In this document: in pieces, positions 17,379-25,355 of the stretch | Position numbering within the stretch: position 1 is the stretch's first letter | Layout of the letters: every line of letters begins with the position of its first letter | NCBI GenBank assembly: GCA_018241685.1 | Contig: JAFEDJ010000056.1 | Span: 21,494 to 85,493, forward strand | Reading direction: 5' to 3' | Length of the DNA: 64,000 nt | DNA from: Pseudomonadota bacterium | GTDB taxonomy: Bacteria > Pseudomonadota > Gammaproteobacteria > Burkholderiales > Rhodocyclaceae | Notes under the pieces: model-generated | Seen by the model: only the letters and a program-made list of their open reading frames with translations | Database searches by the model: none | What the model was told of the DNA's origin: nothing | Program-made: the position numbers and the translations under genes

Positions 17379-17807
17379 ATGAATGCAGACCACGACGACG
17401 GGGCCGCAGCCCGCCCGACCCTGGCCGAGATGATGCGGCGCGGCGACGTGTTCGCCGAGAAGTGTCCGTCCCGCGAGGTGCTGAAGCACGTGACCAGCCG
17501 CTGGGGCGTGCTGTTGCTGGTCGGCCTGCTCGGCGGCACGCACCGCTTCAGCGACCTGCGCCGCAAGGTGAACGGGATCAGCGAGAAGATGCTGGCGCAG
17601 ACGCTGCAGCAGCTGGAGAGCGACGGCTTCGTCGCGCGGGTCTCCTACCCGGTGGTGCCACCCCACGTGGAATACACGCTGACGCCGCTGGGCGAGCAGA
17701 TCGGCCGCAAGGTCGAGGCGCTGGCCGACTGGATCGAGCTGAACCTGCCGGAGATCCTGGCCGCCCAGCAGGCGCGGGCGGGCCAGGAAAGTGAAGTGAC
17801 GGCCTGA
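17379..17807 (+). CDS. HxlR-family transcriptional regulator
   Basis: Protein of 142 residues with a winged helix of the HxlR type: CPSREVLKHVTSRWGVLLLV, then FSDLRRKVNGISEKMLAQTL and VPPHVEYTLTPLGEQI. Cys28 before the helix is in the position of the redox-sensing cysteine of QorR/YodB-type regulators. It is expected to repress the divergent qorB in response to quinones or oxidants. AAGGTAAG provides the ribosome site. Confidence 0.92.
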   Translation: MNADHDDGAAARPTLAEMMRRGDVFAEKCPSREVLKHVTSRWGVLLLVGLLGGTHRFSDLRRKVNGISEKMLAQTLQQLESDGFVARVSYPVVPPHVEYTLTPLGEQIGRKVEALADWIELNLPEILAAQQARAGQESEVTA

Positions 17808-17810
17808 GGC

Positions 17811-19214
17811 TTACTGCGCCCCGCCGCCGAGCACCTTGTACAGCGTGACCTGGTTGCTCAGCCCGGCCAGCCGGACGGTGATCAGGCTCTGCTCGGCGCT
17901 GTACTGGGCGCGCTGGGAGTCGAGCACCGCCAGGTAGCTGTCCACGCCCTTGTCGAAGCGCGCCTTGGACAGGCGGTAGCTGGCTGCGGTGGCATCGACG
18001 AGGGATTGCTGGGCGGCCAGCTGGCCTTCCAGCGGCGTGCGCAGCGACAGCGCATCGGCGGCTTCGCGGAAGGCGGTCTGCACGGCCTTCTCGTACTGGG
18101 CCAGGCCGATCGCCCGGTCCGCCTCGGCCACCTTCAGGTTGGCGCTGATCCGCCCGGCGTCGAAGATCGGCAGGGTGATCTGCGGCGCGAAACTCCACGC
18201 CCCGGCGCCGCCCTTGAACAGGTCGGACAGCTGGCTGCTGGCGACGCCCCCCTTGGCGGTCAGCGTGATGCTCGGGAAGTAGGCCGCCCGCGCCGCGCCG
18301 ATGTTGGCATTGGCGGCCTGCAGCGCACGTTCCGCCTGCAGCACGTCGGGGCGCCGCTGCAGCACGTCGGCCGGCACGCCGTCGGGTACGCCGGCCAGCG
18401 CCGAGACGCTGCCCAGTTCGCCCGGCTGGGCCAGCTCGTCGGGCAGCGGCCCGCCGATCAGCAGCGCCAGCGCGTTGCGGTCCTGGGCCAGCTGGCCGGT
18501 GTAGCGGGCCACGTCCACCCGCGCCGAGTCGACGCTGGTCTGGGCCTGGCGCAGGTCCAGCTCCGATGCGCTGCCCAGCTCGAAGCGGCGCTTGGTGAGG
18601 TCGTAGGAGCTCTGCTGGCTGGCGCGGGTTTCCTCGGCCAGCTTCAGGCGCTCGTTGTCGGCGACCAGCGTCAGGTAGGCGCTGGCGACCTCGGCCACCA
18701 GGCTGATCTGCGCGCTGCGCCGGGCTTCCTCGGTGCCGAGGAACTGGTACAGAGCCTGATCCTTGAGGCTGCGGATGCGGCCGAAGAAGTCCAGCTCGTA
18801 GGACGCGAAGCCGAGGCCGGCGGTGTACTGGTGGGTGGTCATCGCCTGGCCGGTGGTGGACAGGCTGGCCGGCGTGCGCTGGCCGGTGCCGCCGGCCGTC
18901 GCCTGCACGGTGGGGAACAGGTCGGCGCGCTGGATCTGGTACTGGGCGCGGGCCTTCTCGATGTTGAGGGCGGCGACGCGGAGATCCCGGTTGTTGTCCA
19001 GGGCCAGCGCGATGAGCTGGCGCAGGCGGGCATCGGTGAAGAAGTCCTGCCAGCCGATGTCGGCCGCGGCGGCGGCGGAGGCCGCTGCCCCCGCGTCGGC
19101 CGGCCATTGCTGCGGCACCGGCGCGGCCGGCGTCGCGTAGTCGGGCGCCAGCGTGGCGCAGCCGGCCAGCACGGCGGAGGCCAGCGCCGCGGCGAGAAGA
19201 GTCATGCGGGGCAT
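17811..19214 (-). CDS. RND efflux outer-membrane lipoprotein (OprM/NodT family)
   Basis: Protein of 467 residues with lipobox LAGC (Cys19). Two outer-membrane efflux repeats (PF02321) with the coiled hairpins characteristic of TolC-like channels: SYELDFFGRIRSLKDQA in the first and SFAPQITLPIFDAGR in the second. It is the third gene of a leftward MFP-RND-OMF operon and begins one base after the RND stop. Convergent with the HxlR gene. Confidence 0.93.
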   Translation of the reverse strand: MPRMTLLAAALASAVLAGCATLAPDYATPAAPVPQQWPADAGAAASAAAAADIGWQDFFTDARLRQLIALALDNNRDLRVAALNIEKARAQYQIQRADLFPTVQATAGGTGQRTPASLSTTGQAMTTHQYTAGLGFASYELDFFGRIRSLKDQALYQFLGTEEARRSAQISLVAEVASAYLTLVADNERLKLAEETRASQQSSYDLTKRRFELGSASELDLRQAQTSVDSARVDVARYTGQLAQDRNALALLIGGPLPDELAQPGELGSVSALAGVPDGVPADVLQRRPDVLQAERALQAANANIGAARAAYFPSITLTAKGGVASSQLSDLFKGGAGAWSFAPQITLPIFDAGRISANLKVAEADRAIGLAQYEKAVQTAFREAADALSLRTPLEGQLAAQQSLVDATAASYRLSKARFDKGVDSYLAVLDSQRAQYSAEQSLITVRLAGLSNQVTLYKVLGGGAQ

Positions 19215-19215
19215 C

Positions 19216-22200
19216 TCAGCGCACCTCCTGGGCGGGGATGGATTCGGCCGGGGCGGTATCCGGAGCAGTCTTGCCCCGGAACACCCGCCGCACGGCCACG
19301 AAGAACAGCGGCACGAAGAGCACGGCCAGCACGGTGGCGGACAGCATGCCGCCGATCACGCCGGTACCGATGGCGTTCTGCGCGCCGGAACCGGCGCCGT
19401 TGGAGAGGGCCAGCGGCAGCACGCCGAGGATGAAGGCCAGCGAGGTCATGACGATCGGCCGCAGGCGCAGGCGCACCGCTTCCAGCGTCGCGTCGATCAG
19501 GCTCTTGCCGTGTTCCATCTGCTCCTTGGCGAATTCGACGATCAGGATCGCGTTCTTCGCCGACAGGCCGATGGTCATCAGCAGGCCGACCTGGAAGTAC
19601 ACGTCGTTGGACAGCCCGCGCATCATCGCCGCCAGCAGCGCGCCAATGATCCCCAGCGGCACCACCAGCATCACCGCGAACGGGATGGACCAGCTCTCGT
19701 ACAGCGCAGCCAGGCACAGGAACACCACCAGCAGCGAGATCGCGTACAGGGCCGGCGCCTGGGAGCCGGACAGGCGCTCCTGGTAGGACAGGCCGGTCCA
19801 TTCGAAGCCGATGCCGTCCGGCAGCTTGGAGGCCATGTCTTCCATCGCCGCCATCGCCTCGCCGGTGCTGTGGCCGGGCGCCGCGGAGCCCATGATCTCC
19901 GTCGACGGCAGGCCGTTGTAACGCTCCAGGCGCGGCGAGCCGTAGGTCCAGTGGGCCGACGCGAAGGACGAGAAGGGCACCATGTCGCCGTTGCTGTTGC
20001 GCACGTACCACTTGTTCAGGTCTTCCGGCTGCATGCGCGCCGAGGCGTCACCCTGCAGATAGACCCGCTTGACGCGGCCCTTGTCGATGAAGTCATTGAC
20101 GTAGGCGCTGCCCCAGGCGGTCTGCAGGGCGTTGTTGATGTCGGCCAGAGACAGGCCCAGCGCGCCAGCCTTGGCGTGGTCGATGTCGAGCTTGTACTCG
20201 GGGGTGTCGTCTTGGCCGTTGGGGCGCACGCCGACCAGCAGCGGGTTCTGCGCCGCCATGCCGAGCAGCTGGTTGCGGGCGTCGATCAGGGCCTGGTGGC
20301 CGAGGCCGGCGCGGTCCTGCAGCTGGAAGTCGAAGCCGCTGGCGTTGCCGAGCTCCACCACCGCCGGCGGCGCGAAGGCGAAGGCCATCGCGTTGCGGAA
20401 GGTGGAGAAATAGCCCATCGCCTTGCCGGCCACCGCCGCCACCTTCAGGTCGGGGCGCTTGCGCTCGCTCCAGTCCTTCAGGTTGATGAAGGCGATCCCG
20501 TTGTTCTGGCCGCTGCCGGCGAAGCTGAAGCCGGTAACGGTGAAGATGGACTCCACGGCCTCCTTCTGATCGTCCATGAAGTGGTGCTCGACCTTCTCCA
20601 TGACCGCCAGCGTGCTTTCGGCGGTGGAACCGGCCGGCAGGATCACCTGGGACATCAGGAAACCCTGGTCCTCTTCCGGCAGGAAGGCGGTCGGCAGGCG
20701 CAGGAACAGCGCGCCCATGCCGATCACGATGAGGCCGTAGATCACCAGGTAACGCTTGCTGCTGCCCAGCATGCGGGCGACGACGGAGCGGCTGCCGGCG
20801 TTGCTGCGCTCGAAGGCGCGGTTGAACCCGCCGAAGAAGCCGCCCAGCAGGCCGCCCTCACCGGCCGTGTGGCCCTGGGCCACCGGCTTCAGCAAGGTTG
20901 CACAGAGGGCCGGCGTGAGGATCAGCGCCACCACCACCGACAGCACCATCGACGACACGATGGTGATCGAGAACTGGCGGTAGATGACGCCGGTGGAGCC
21001 GCCGAAGAAGGCCATCGGCACGAACACCGCCGACAGCACCAGCGCGATGCCGATCAGCGCACCGGTGATCTGGTTCATCGACTTGCGCGTCGCCTCCTTC
21101 GGCGACAGGCCTTCCTCCGTCATCACCCGCTCGACGTTCTCCACCACCACGATGGCGTCGTCCACCAGCAGGCCGATGGCCAGCACCACGCCGAACATCG
21201 TCAGCGTATTGATCGAGAAGCCAGCCGCGGCGAGCACGCCGAAGGTGCCGAGCAGCACCACCGGTACCGCGATGGTCGGGATCAGCGTGGCGCGGAAGTT
21301 CTGCAGGAACAGGTACATCACCAGGAAGACCAGCACGATGGCTTCGACCAGCGTCTTCACCACTTCCTCGATGGAGACCTTCACGAAGGGCGTGGTGTCG
21401 TAGGGCGTCACCGCCTTCACGCCCGGCGGGAAGAACTTGGACAGCTCGTGCAGCTTGGCCTTCACCGCGTCGGCGGTGTCCAGCGCGTTGGCACCGGTGG
21501 CCAGCTTGACCGCCAGGCCGGTGGCCGGCTTGCCGTTGTAGCGCGCCACCACATCGTAGGATTCGCCGCCGAGCTCGATGCGCGCCACGTCGCGCAGGCG
21601 CACGGAGGCGCCGTCGGCGGTGGTGCGCAGCAGGATCGCGCCGAACTGCTCGGGCGTCTGCAGGCGGCTCTGGGCGGTGATCGTCGCGTTGAGGCGCTGG
21701 CCCTTCGGCGACGGCATGCCGCCGAGCTGGCCGGCGGAGACCTGGGCGTTCTGCGCGGTGATGGCGGCGCTGATGTCGGCCGGGGTCAGCTTGTAGTTGT
21801 GCAGCTTAGCCGGATCGAGCCAGATGCGCATCGCGTACTTGCTGCCGAACAGCTGGGTCTCGCCGACGCCGTTGATGCGCGAGACAATGTCCTGCACGTT
21901 GGAGGCGACGTAGTCACCCAGGTCGATGTCGCTGAGGCTGCCGTCTTCGGACACGAAGCCGACCACCATCAGGAAGTTGGTGGTGGCCTTGGCGACCTGC
22001 ACGCCCTGCTTCTGCACCTCTTGCGGCAGCAGCGGGGTGGCCAGCGCCAGCTTGTTCTGCACCTGCACCTGGGCGATGTCGGGGTCGGTGCCGGCGTCGA
22101 AGGTCAGGGTGATCGTCACCGAGCCCGACGAGTCGCTGGCCGCCGACATGTAGGTCAGGTGATCGATGCCTTTCATCTTCTGCTCGATCACCTGGGTGAC

Positions 22201-22380
22201 GGTGTCTTCCAGGGTCTTGGCGGAGGCGCCGGGGTAGGTTGCGCTGATCGACACCGCGGGCGGGGCGATCGGCGGGTACTGGGAGATCGGCAGCGTGCGG
22301 ATCGCCAGCACGCCGGCGAGCATGATGACGATCGCGATGACCCACGCGAAGATGGGCCGGTCGATGAAGAAACGGGACAT
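19216..22380 (-). CDS. RND multidrug efflux transporter, HAE1 type (AcrB/MexB-like)
   Basis: Inner-membrane proton-drug antiporter of 1054 residues. It starts MSRFFIDRPIFAWVIAI, as HAE1 pumps do. TM4 has the proton-relay pair of Asp in GLLVDDAIVVVENVERVM; the second half has GLSAKNAILIVEFAKEQ. The large periplasmic loops are full length, indicating an intact pump. Gene order with MFP upstream and OMF downstream gives a complete tripartite system. Expected substrates are hydrophobic or amphiphilic drugs and solvents; specificity is not readable. Confidence 0.96.
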   Translation of the reverse strand: MSRFFIDRPIFAWVIAIVIMLAGVLAIRTLPISQYPPIAPPAVSISATYPGASAKTLEDTVTQVIEQKMKGIDHLTYMSAASDSSGSVTITLTFDAGTDPDIAQVQVQNKLALATPLLPQEVQKQGVQVAKATTNFLMVVGFVSEDGSLSDIDLGDYVASNVQDIVSRINGVGETQLFGSKYAMRIWLDPAKLHNYKLTPADISAAITAQNAQVSAGQLGGMPSPKGQRLNATITAQSRLQTPEQFGAILLRTTADGASVRLRDVARIELGGESYDVVARYNGKPATGLAVKLATGANALDTADAVKAKLHELSKFFPPGVKAVTPYDTTPFVKVSIEEVVKTLVEAIVLVFLVMYLFLQNFRATLIPTIAVPVVLLGTFGVLAAAGFSINTLTMFGVVLAIGLLVDDAIVVVENVERVMTEEGLSPKEATRKSMNQITGALIGIALVLSAVFVPMAFFGGSTGVIYRQFSITIVSSMVLSVVVALILTPALCATLLKPVAQGHTAGEGGLLGGFFGGFNRAFERSNAGSRSVVARMLGSSKRYLVIYGLIVIGMGALFLRLPTAFLPEEDQGFLMSQVILPAGSTAESTLAVMEKVEHHFMDDQKEAVESIFTVTGFSFAGSGQNNGIAFINLKDWSERKRPDLKVAAVAGKAMGYFSTFRNAMAFAFAPPAVVELGNASGFDFQLQDRAGLGHQALIDARNQLLGMAAQNPLLVGVRPNGQDDTPEYKLDIDHAKAGALGLSLADINNALQTAWGSAYVNDFIDKGRVKRVYLQGDASARMQPEDLNKWYVRNSNGDMVPFSSFASAHWTYGSPRLERYNGLPSTEIMGSAAPGHSTGEAMAAMEDMASKLPDGIGFEWTGLSYQERLSGSQAPALYAISLLVVFLCLAALYESWSIPFAVMLVVPLGIIGALLAAMMRGLSNDVYFQVGLLMTIGLSAKNAILIVEFAKEQMEHGKSLIDATLEAVRLRLRPIVMTSLAFILGVLPLALSNGAGSGAQNAIGTGVIGGMLSATVLAVLFVPLFFVAVRRVFRGKTAPDTAPAESIPAQEVR

Positions 22381-22392
22381 GCGCGTGCTCCC

Positions 22393-23589
22393 TTAGCGTG
22401 CCGCGACCGCCGGGCCGGCCGGCGTCGGCGCCTCGGCCTTGGTGGCCGGCACCGGCTTGACCGGCGCACCCGGATGGATCTTCTGCAGGCCGTCGACGAT
22501 CAGCTTGTCACCGGCCTTCAGGCCTTCGCTGACCAGCCACTTGTCACCCAGCGCGCGGCTGGTCTTGAGGGTGCGCAGCTCCACCTTGCCGTCGGCGCCC
22601 ACCACCATCGCGGTCGGGTTGCCCTTGGTGTCGCGGCTGACGCCCTGCTGCGGCACCAGGATGGCCTGCTCGTCGACGCCCTCTTCGAGCACCGTGCGCA
22701 CGTACATGCCGGGCAGCAGATCGCCCTTCGGGTTCGGGAAGACGGCGCGCAGCGTGATGGTGCCGGTGCTCTGGTCCACGGTGATGTCGGAGAACTGCAG
22801 CTTGCCGGGCAGCGGATAGGCGCTACCGTCCTCCAGTACCAGCTTGACCGCCGCCTGGCCGGCGCCGGCCTTCTTGAGCTGGCCGCTGGCCAGGTCGCGC
22901 TTGAGGCGCAGCAGCTCGGCGCTGGACTGGGTCACGTCCACGTAGATCGGGTCGAGCTGCTGCACGGTGGCCAGCGCAGTCTGCTGGCTGGCCGTCACCA
23001 GCGCGCCCGGCGTCACCGTCGAACGGCCGATGCGCCCGGCGATCGGCGAGGCGACCTTGGTGTAGGCCAGGTTGATGCGCGCGGTCTCGACCGCCGCCTT
23101 GGCCGCCGCCACATCGGCCTGGCCCTGCTTGAGGGCCGCCTGGGCGTCGTCGTAGTCCTGCTGGCTCACAGCCTTGATGGCCACCAGCTCCTCGTAGCGG
23201 GACGCCTTGCTGCGCGTACTCGCCAGGTTGGCCTCGGCCTTGGCGAGGCTGGCACGGGCGCTCTCGAAGGCGGCCTGGTAGGTGGCCGGATCGATCTGGT
23301 ACAGCGGCTGGCCGGCGGTGACGTCGCCGCCCTCGGTGAACAGCCGCTTCTGGATGATGCCGCCGACCTGCGGCCGCACGTCGGAAACCATGTAGGCGGC
23401 GGTGCGGCCAGCCAGCTCGGTGGTCAGCGCGACCTTCTGCGGCTGGACCTCGACCACGCCGACTTCGGTCGGTCCCATCGGGTGCTGTTCACCAGCGGCC
23501 TTCGGCTCGCCGCAACCGCTCAGGATGACGCAGCCCAGCGCCAGCAGAAGCCCGGCGGAACACATCGCCTTGTTCATTTCGATCTGCAT
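22393..23589 (-). CDS. RND periplasmic adaptor (AcrA/MexA-like lipoprotein)
   Basis: Protein of 398 residues from ATG 23589, preferred because AGGAAAGG lies about 8 bases upstream; a GTG nine bases earlier overlaps the ribosome site. Lipobox LSGC follows a short hydrophobic signal. Biotinyl-lipoyl-like and hairpin regions (YKVASPIAGRIG equivalent: YTKVASPIAGRIGRS) and the barrel domain are typical of HlyD/AcrA adaptors. First gene of the operon; divergent from the TetR gene. Confidence 0.94.
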   Translation of the reverse strand: MQIEMNKAMCSAGLLLALGCVILSGCGEPKAAGEQHPMGPTEVGVVEVQPQKVALTTELAGRTAAYMVSDVRPQVGGIIQKRLFTEGGDVTAGQPLYQIDPATYQAAFESARASLAKAEANLASTRSKASRYEELVAIKAVSQQDYDDAQAALKQGQADVAAAKAAVETARINLAYTKVASPIAGRIGRSTVTPGALVTASQQTALATVQQLDPIYVDVTQSSAELLRLKRDLASGQLKKAGAGQAAVKLVLEDGSAYPLPGKLQFSDITVDQSTGTITLRAVFPNPKGDLLPGMYVRTVLEEGVDEQAILVPQQGVSRDTKGNPTAMVVGADGKVELRTLKTSRALGDKWLVSEGLKAGDKLIVDGLQKIHPGAPVKPVPATKAEAPTPAGPAVAAR

Positions 23590-23666
23590 ATCCAACACCT
23601 TTCCTGCCTAGAGTGGGCGCCAAATCAGCCCGTTGGGGAGAGCAAACAATATTCGGCGCCCATAAA

Positions 23667-23703
23667 AGAATGAACGCTCATTCTAGTTCGAGCGCTCATT
23701 CTA
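23667..23703. promoter_or_regulatory. TetR operator region for the RND pump
   Basis: A perfect inverted repeat AGAATGA-ACGC-TCATTCT (23667-23684) is followed by a second copy of CGCTCATTCTA (23693-23703), 18 bp after the first (23675-23685). Placement about 80-110 bases before both starts fits a TetR site that controls pump and regulator together. Confidence 0.75.
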
Positions 23704-23795
23704 TATTAGAATCCGCCGTATAAGCAAACGCCTGCAGACGGCAGACCCTCAACGCAAGGGTCGCCCCATGACGCCAGGATGAGGAGAAAACAGCC

Positions 23796-24458
23796 ATGAA
23801 CACACAGACTTACGCCCAGCAGGAGCAACCCCGCGCCGAAGCCCGCAAGGCCCAGGTGCTCAACGCTGCCACCGACTGCTTCCGACGCCAGGGCTTCCAC
23901 GGCGCCAGCATGGCGCAGATCTCGAAGGCCGCCGGCATGAGCGTCGGCCACATCTACCACTACTTCGAGAACAAGGAAGCGATCATCGCGGCGATCGTCG
24001 AGCGCGATCTGCTCAACCTGCTGACCATCACCCAGCGCATCCGTTCCGCCAGCGCCGACGGCGACATCCTGCGGGCCATGGTGGACGACGTCCAGCACTG
24101 CACCGCAGACCTCGACAACGACGACGCGCCGCTGATGCTTGAGATCGTCGCCGAAGCGGCGCGCAATCCGGGCGTCGCCACCATCGTGCACACCGCCGAC
24201 CGCACCGCCCGCGAGCGCCTCGTCGAACTCATCCGCGAAGGCCTGCACTTCCGCGGCGTGAGCTGCACCGACGCCCAGATGGAAGGGCCGCTGGAGGTTT
24301 TATATGCGGTCTTCGAGGGCCTCACGGTGCGCATGATCCGCAACCCGGACCTCGATCTGCAGATCCTGCTGGCGCCGCTGCGCAGCGTGCTGGAACACAT
24401 CCTCGAAGAACTGATCTTCAAGGCCGCCGACAAGACAGCCCTCGGCGAAGGCAGCTGA
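23796..24458 (+). CDS. TetR-family transcriptional repressor of RND pump
   Basis: Protein of 220 residues. N-terminal helix-turn-helix at about 24-70: AATDCFRRQGFHGASMAQIS, then AAGMSVGHIYHYFENKEAI, the standard TetR recognition helix. The C-terminal ligand domain is variable. Divergent from the MFP-RND-OMF operon with repeated operator-like sequences between; local repression is the likely role. ATGAGGAGAAAA upstream contains a good ribosome site. Confidence 0.92.
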   Translation: MNTQTYAQQEQPRAEARKAQVLNAATDCFRRQGFHGASMAQISKAAGMSVGHIYHYFENKEAIIAAIVERDLLNLLTITQRIRSASADGDILRAMVDDVQHCTADLDNDDAPLMLEIVAEAARNPGVATIVHTADRTARERLVELIREGLHFRGVSCTDAQMEGPLEVLYAVFEGLTVRMIRNPDLDLQILLAPLRSVLEHILEELIFKAADKTALGEGS

Positions 24459-24557
24459 GCGAAGGCGTGGCACGCACGCTCATTGATATCGAGCAAGCGC
24501 CGCCCATCGGAAAGCGCGTAGCGTGAGGGCTCCCACGCTCACTCCGCGGAGGTCCCC

Positions 24558-25052
24558 ATGTTCCCGCTACCGAACGTCTACACGCCTGCTGGCGCGGGCC
24601 GGCGCAACGACCTGCTGTCCTTCTACCAAGGCTCGCTCGTCTGTGCACAGCGCCTGGTCTCCCTCAACCTCAAGGCTGCGCAGTCGCTGATGGAAGGTAA
24701 TCTGGAAACCGTCCAGACCCTCGCCCGGGCCCGCGACCCGCAGAGCTGGAATGAGGCCCAGCTGGCGCTGACCAAGCACGTCATCGACCAGGTCATCGGC
24801 TACGCCGGCGATTTCAACGAAGTGGTCGCCGCCAACCAGCACGAGATGGCTGAGTTGCTGCACCTCAACGCCGATACGCCGGGCACGACGCCAGCACTGC
24901 CGCCATCGATGCTGGGCGCCGGCCCCGCCATCGTCGGCGAGATGTTTCGGACCCTGCTCGACGCCGCCGTCAAATCCCGCGACGCGATGCTCGACATAGC
25001 CACACAGGCGGATGCCAGCATGCGGGGCAAACGGGGCAGCGAGCGTTCCTGA
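24558..25052 (+). CDS. Phasin-family protein
   Basis: Protein of 164 residues without signal or membrane segments, made of amphipathic helices. QGSLVCAQRLVSLNLKAAQ, a repeated ETVQTLARARDP turn and the FNEVVAANQHEM helix resemble PHA granule-associated phasins (PF09361). It would coat polyhydroxyalkanoate granules. No PHA synthase is adjacent. CGGAGG lies 5 bases before the ATG. Confidence 0.82.
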   Translation: MFPLPNVYTPAGAGRRNDLLSFYQGSLVCAQRLVSLNLKAAQSLMEGNLETVQTLARARDPQSWNEAQLALTKHVIDQVIGYAGDFNEVVAANQHEMAELLHLNADTPGTTPALPPSMLGAGPAIVGEMFRTLLDAAVKSRDAMLDIATQADASMRGKRGSERS

Positions 25053-25115
25053 TCGCACCTCTGGAAGCACGGTGAGTGATCCCTGCGGTTCCACTTGCCA
25101 GCTGCAATTGTTTCT

Positions 25116-25140
25116 AAATATTCAGAATATAAGAATATTT
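25116..25140. repeat. AT-rich inverted repeat upstream of cytochrome gene
   Basis: AAATATTC (25116-25123) and GAATATTT (25133-25140) are perfect inverted arms with a 9-base spacer, in the 300-base non-coding stretch (25053-25355) before the nine-heme cytochrome. It could be an operator; no known regulator motif matches well. Confidence 0.45.
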
Positions 25141-25355
25141 GAAAATACGATTGAAGCAGTTCACATCTCCACCTAAAATCATTACCACACTGCTGTCATG
25201 GTATTGATTTCCACTGTTTCATTGGATTTACCACCTGACTTCAGCTGACAAGAAGGCTTGAACGCAGCAGTCACGACCGTGCCACTCCCGGTCGTGCGCC
25301 GCCACAAGCCCGTTTGAATCCACTGCGATCCAACCAGCCAAAGGCGGGAGCATCC

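Noticed and set aside
19153..23673. Rightward open frame of about 1500 codons antisense to the RND operon
   Set aside because: Mirror of GC-rich codon use; composition is His/Arg/Gly-rich without domains, while the opposite strand encodes a full RND pump.
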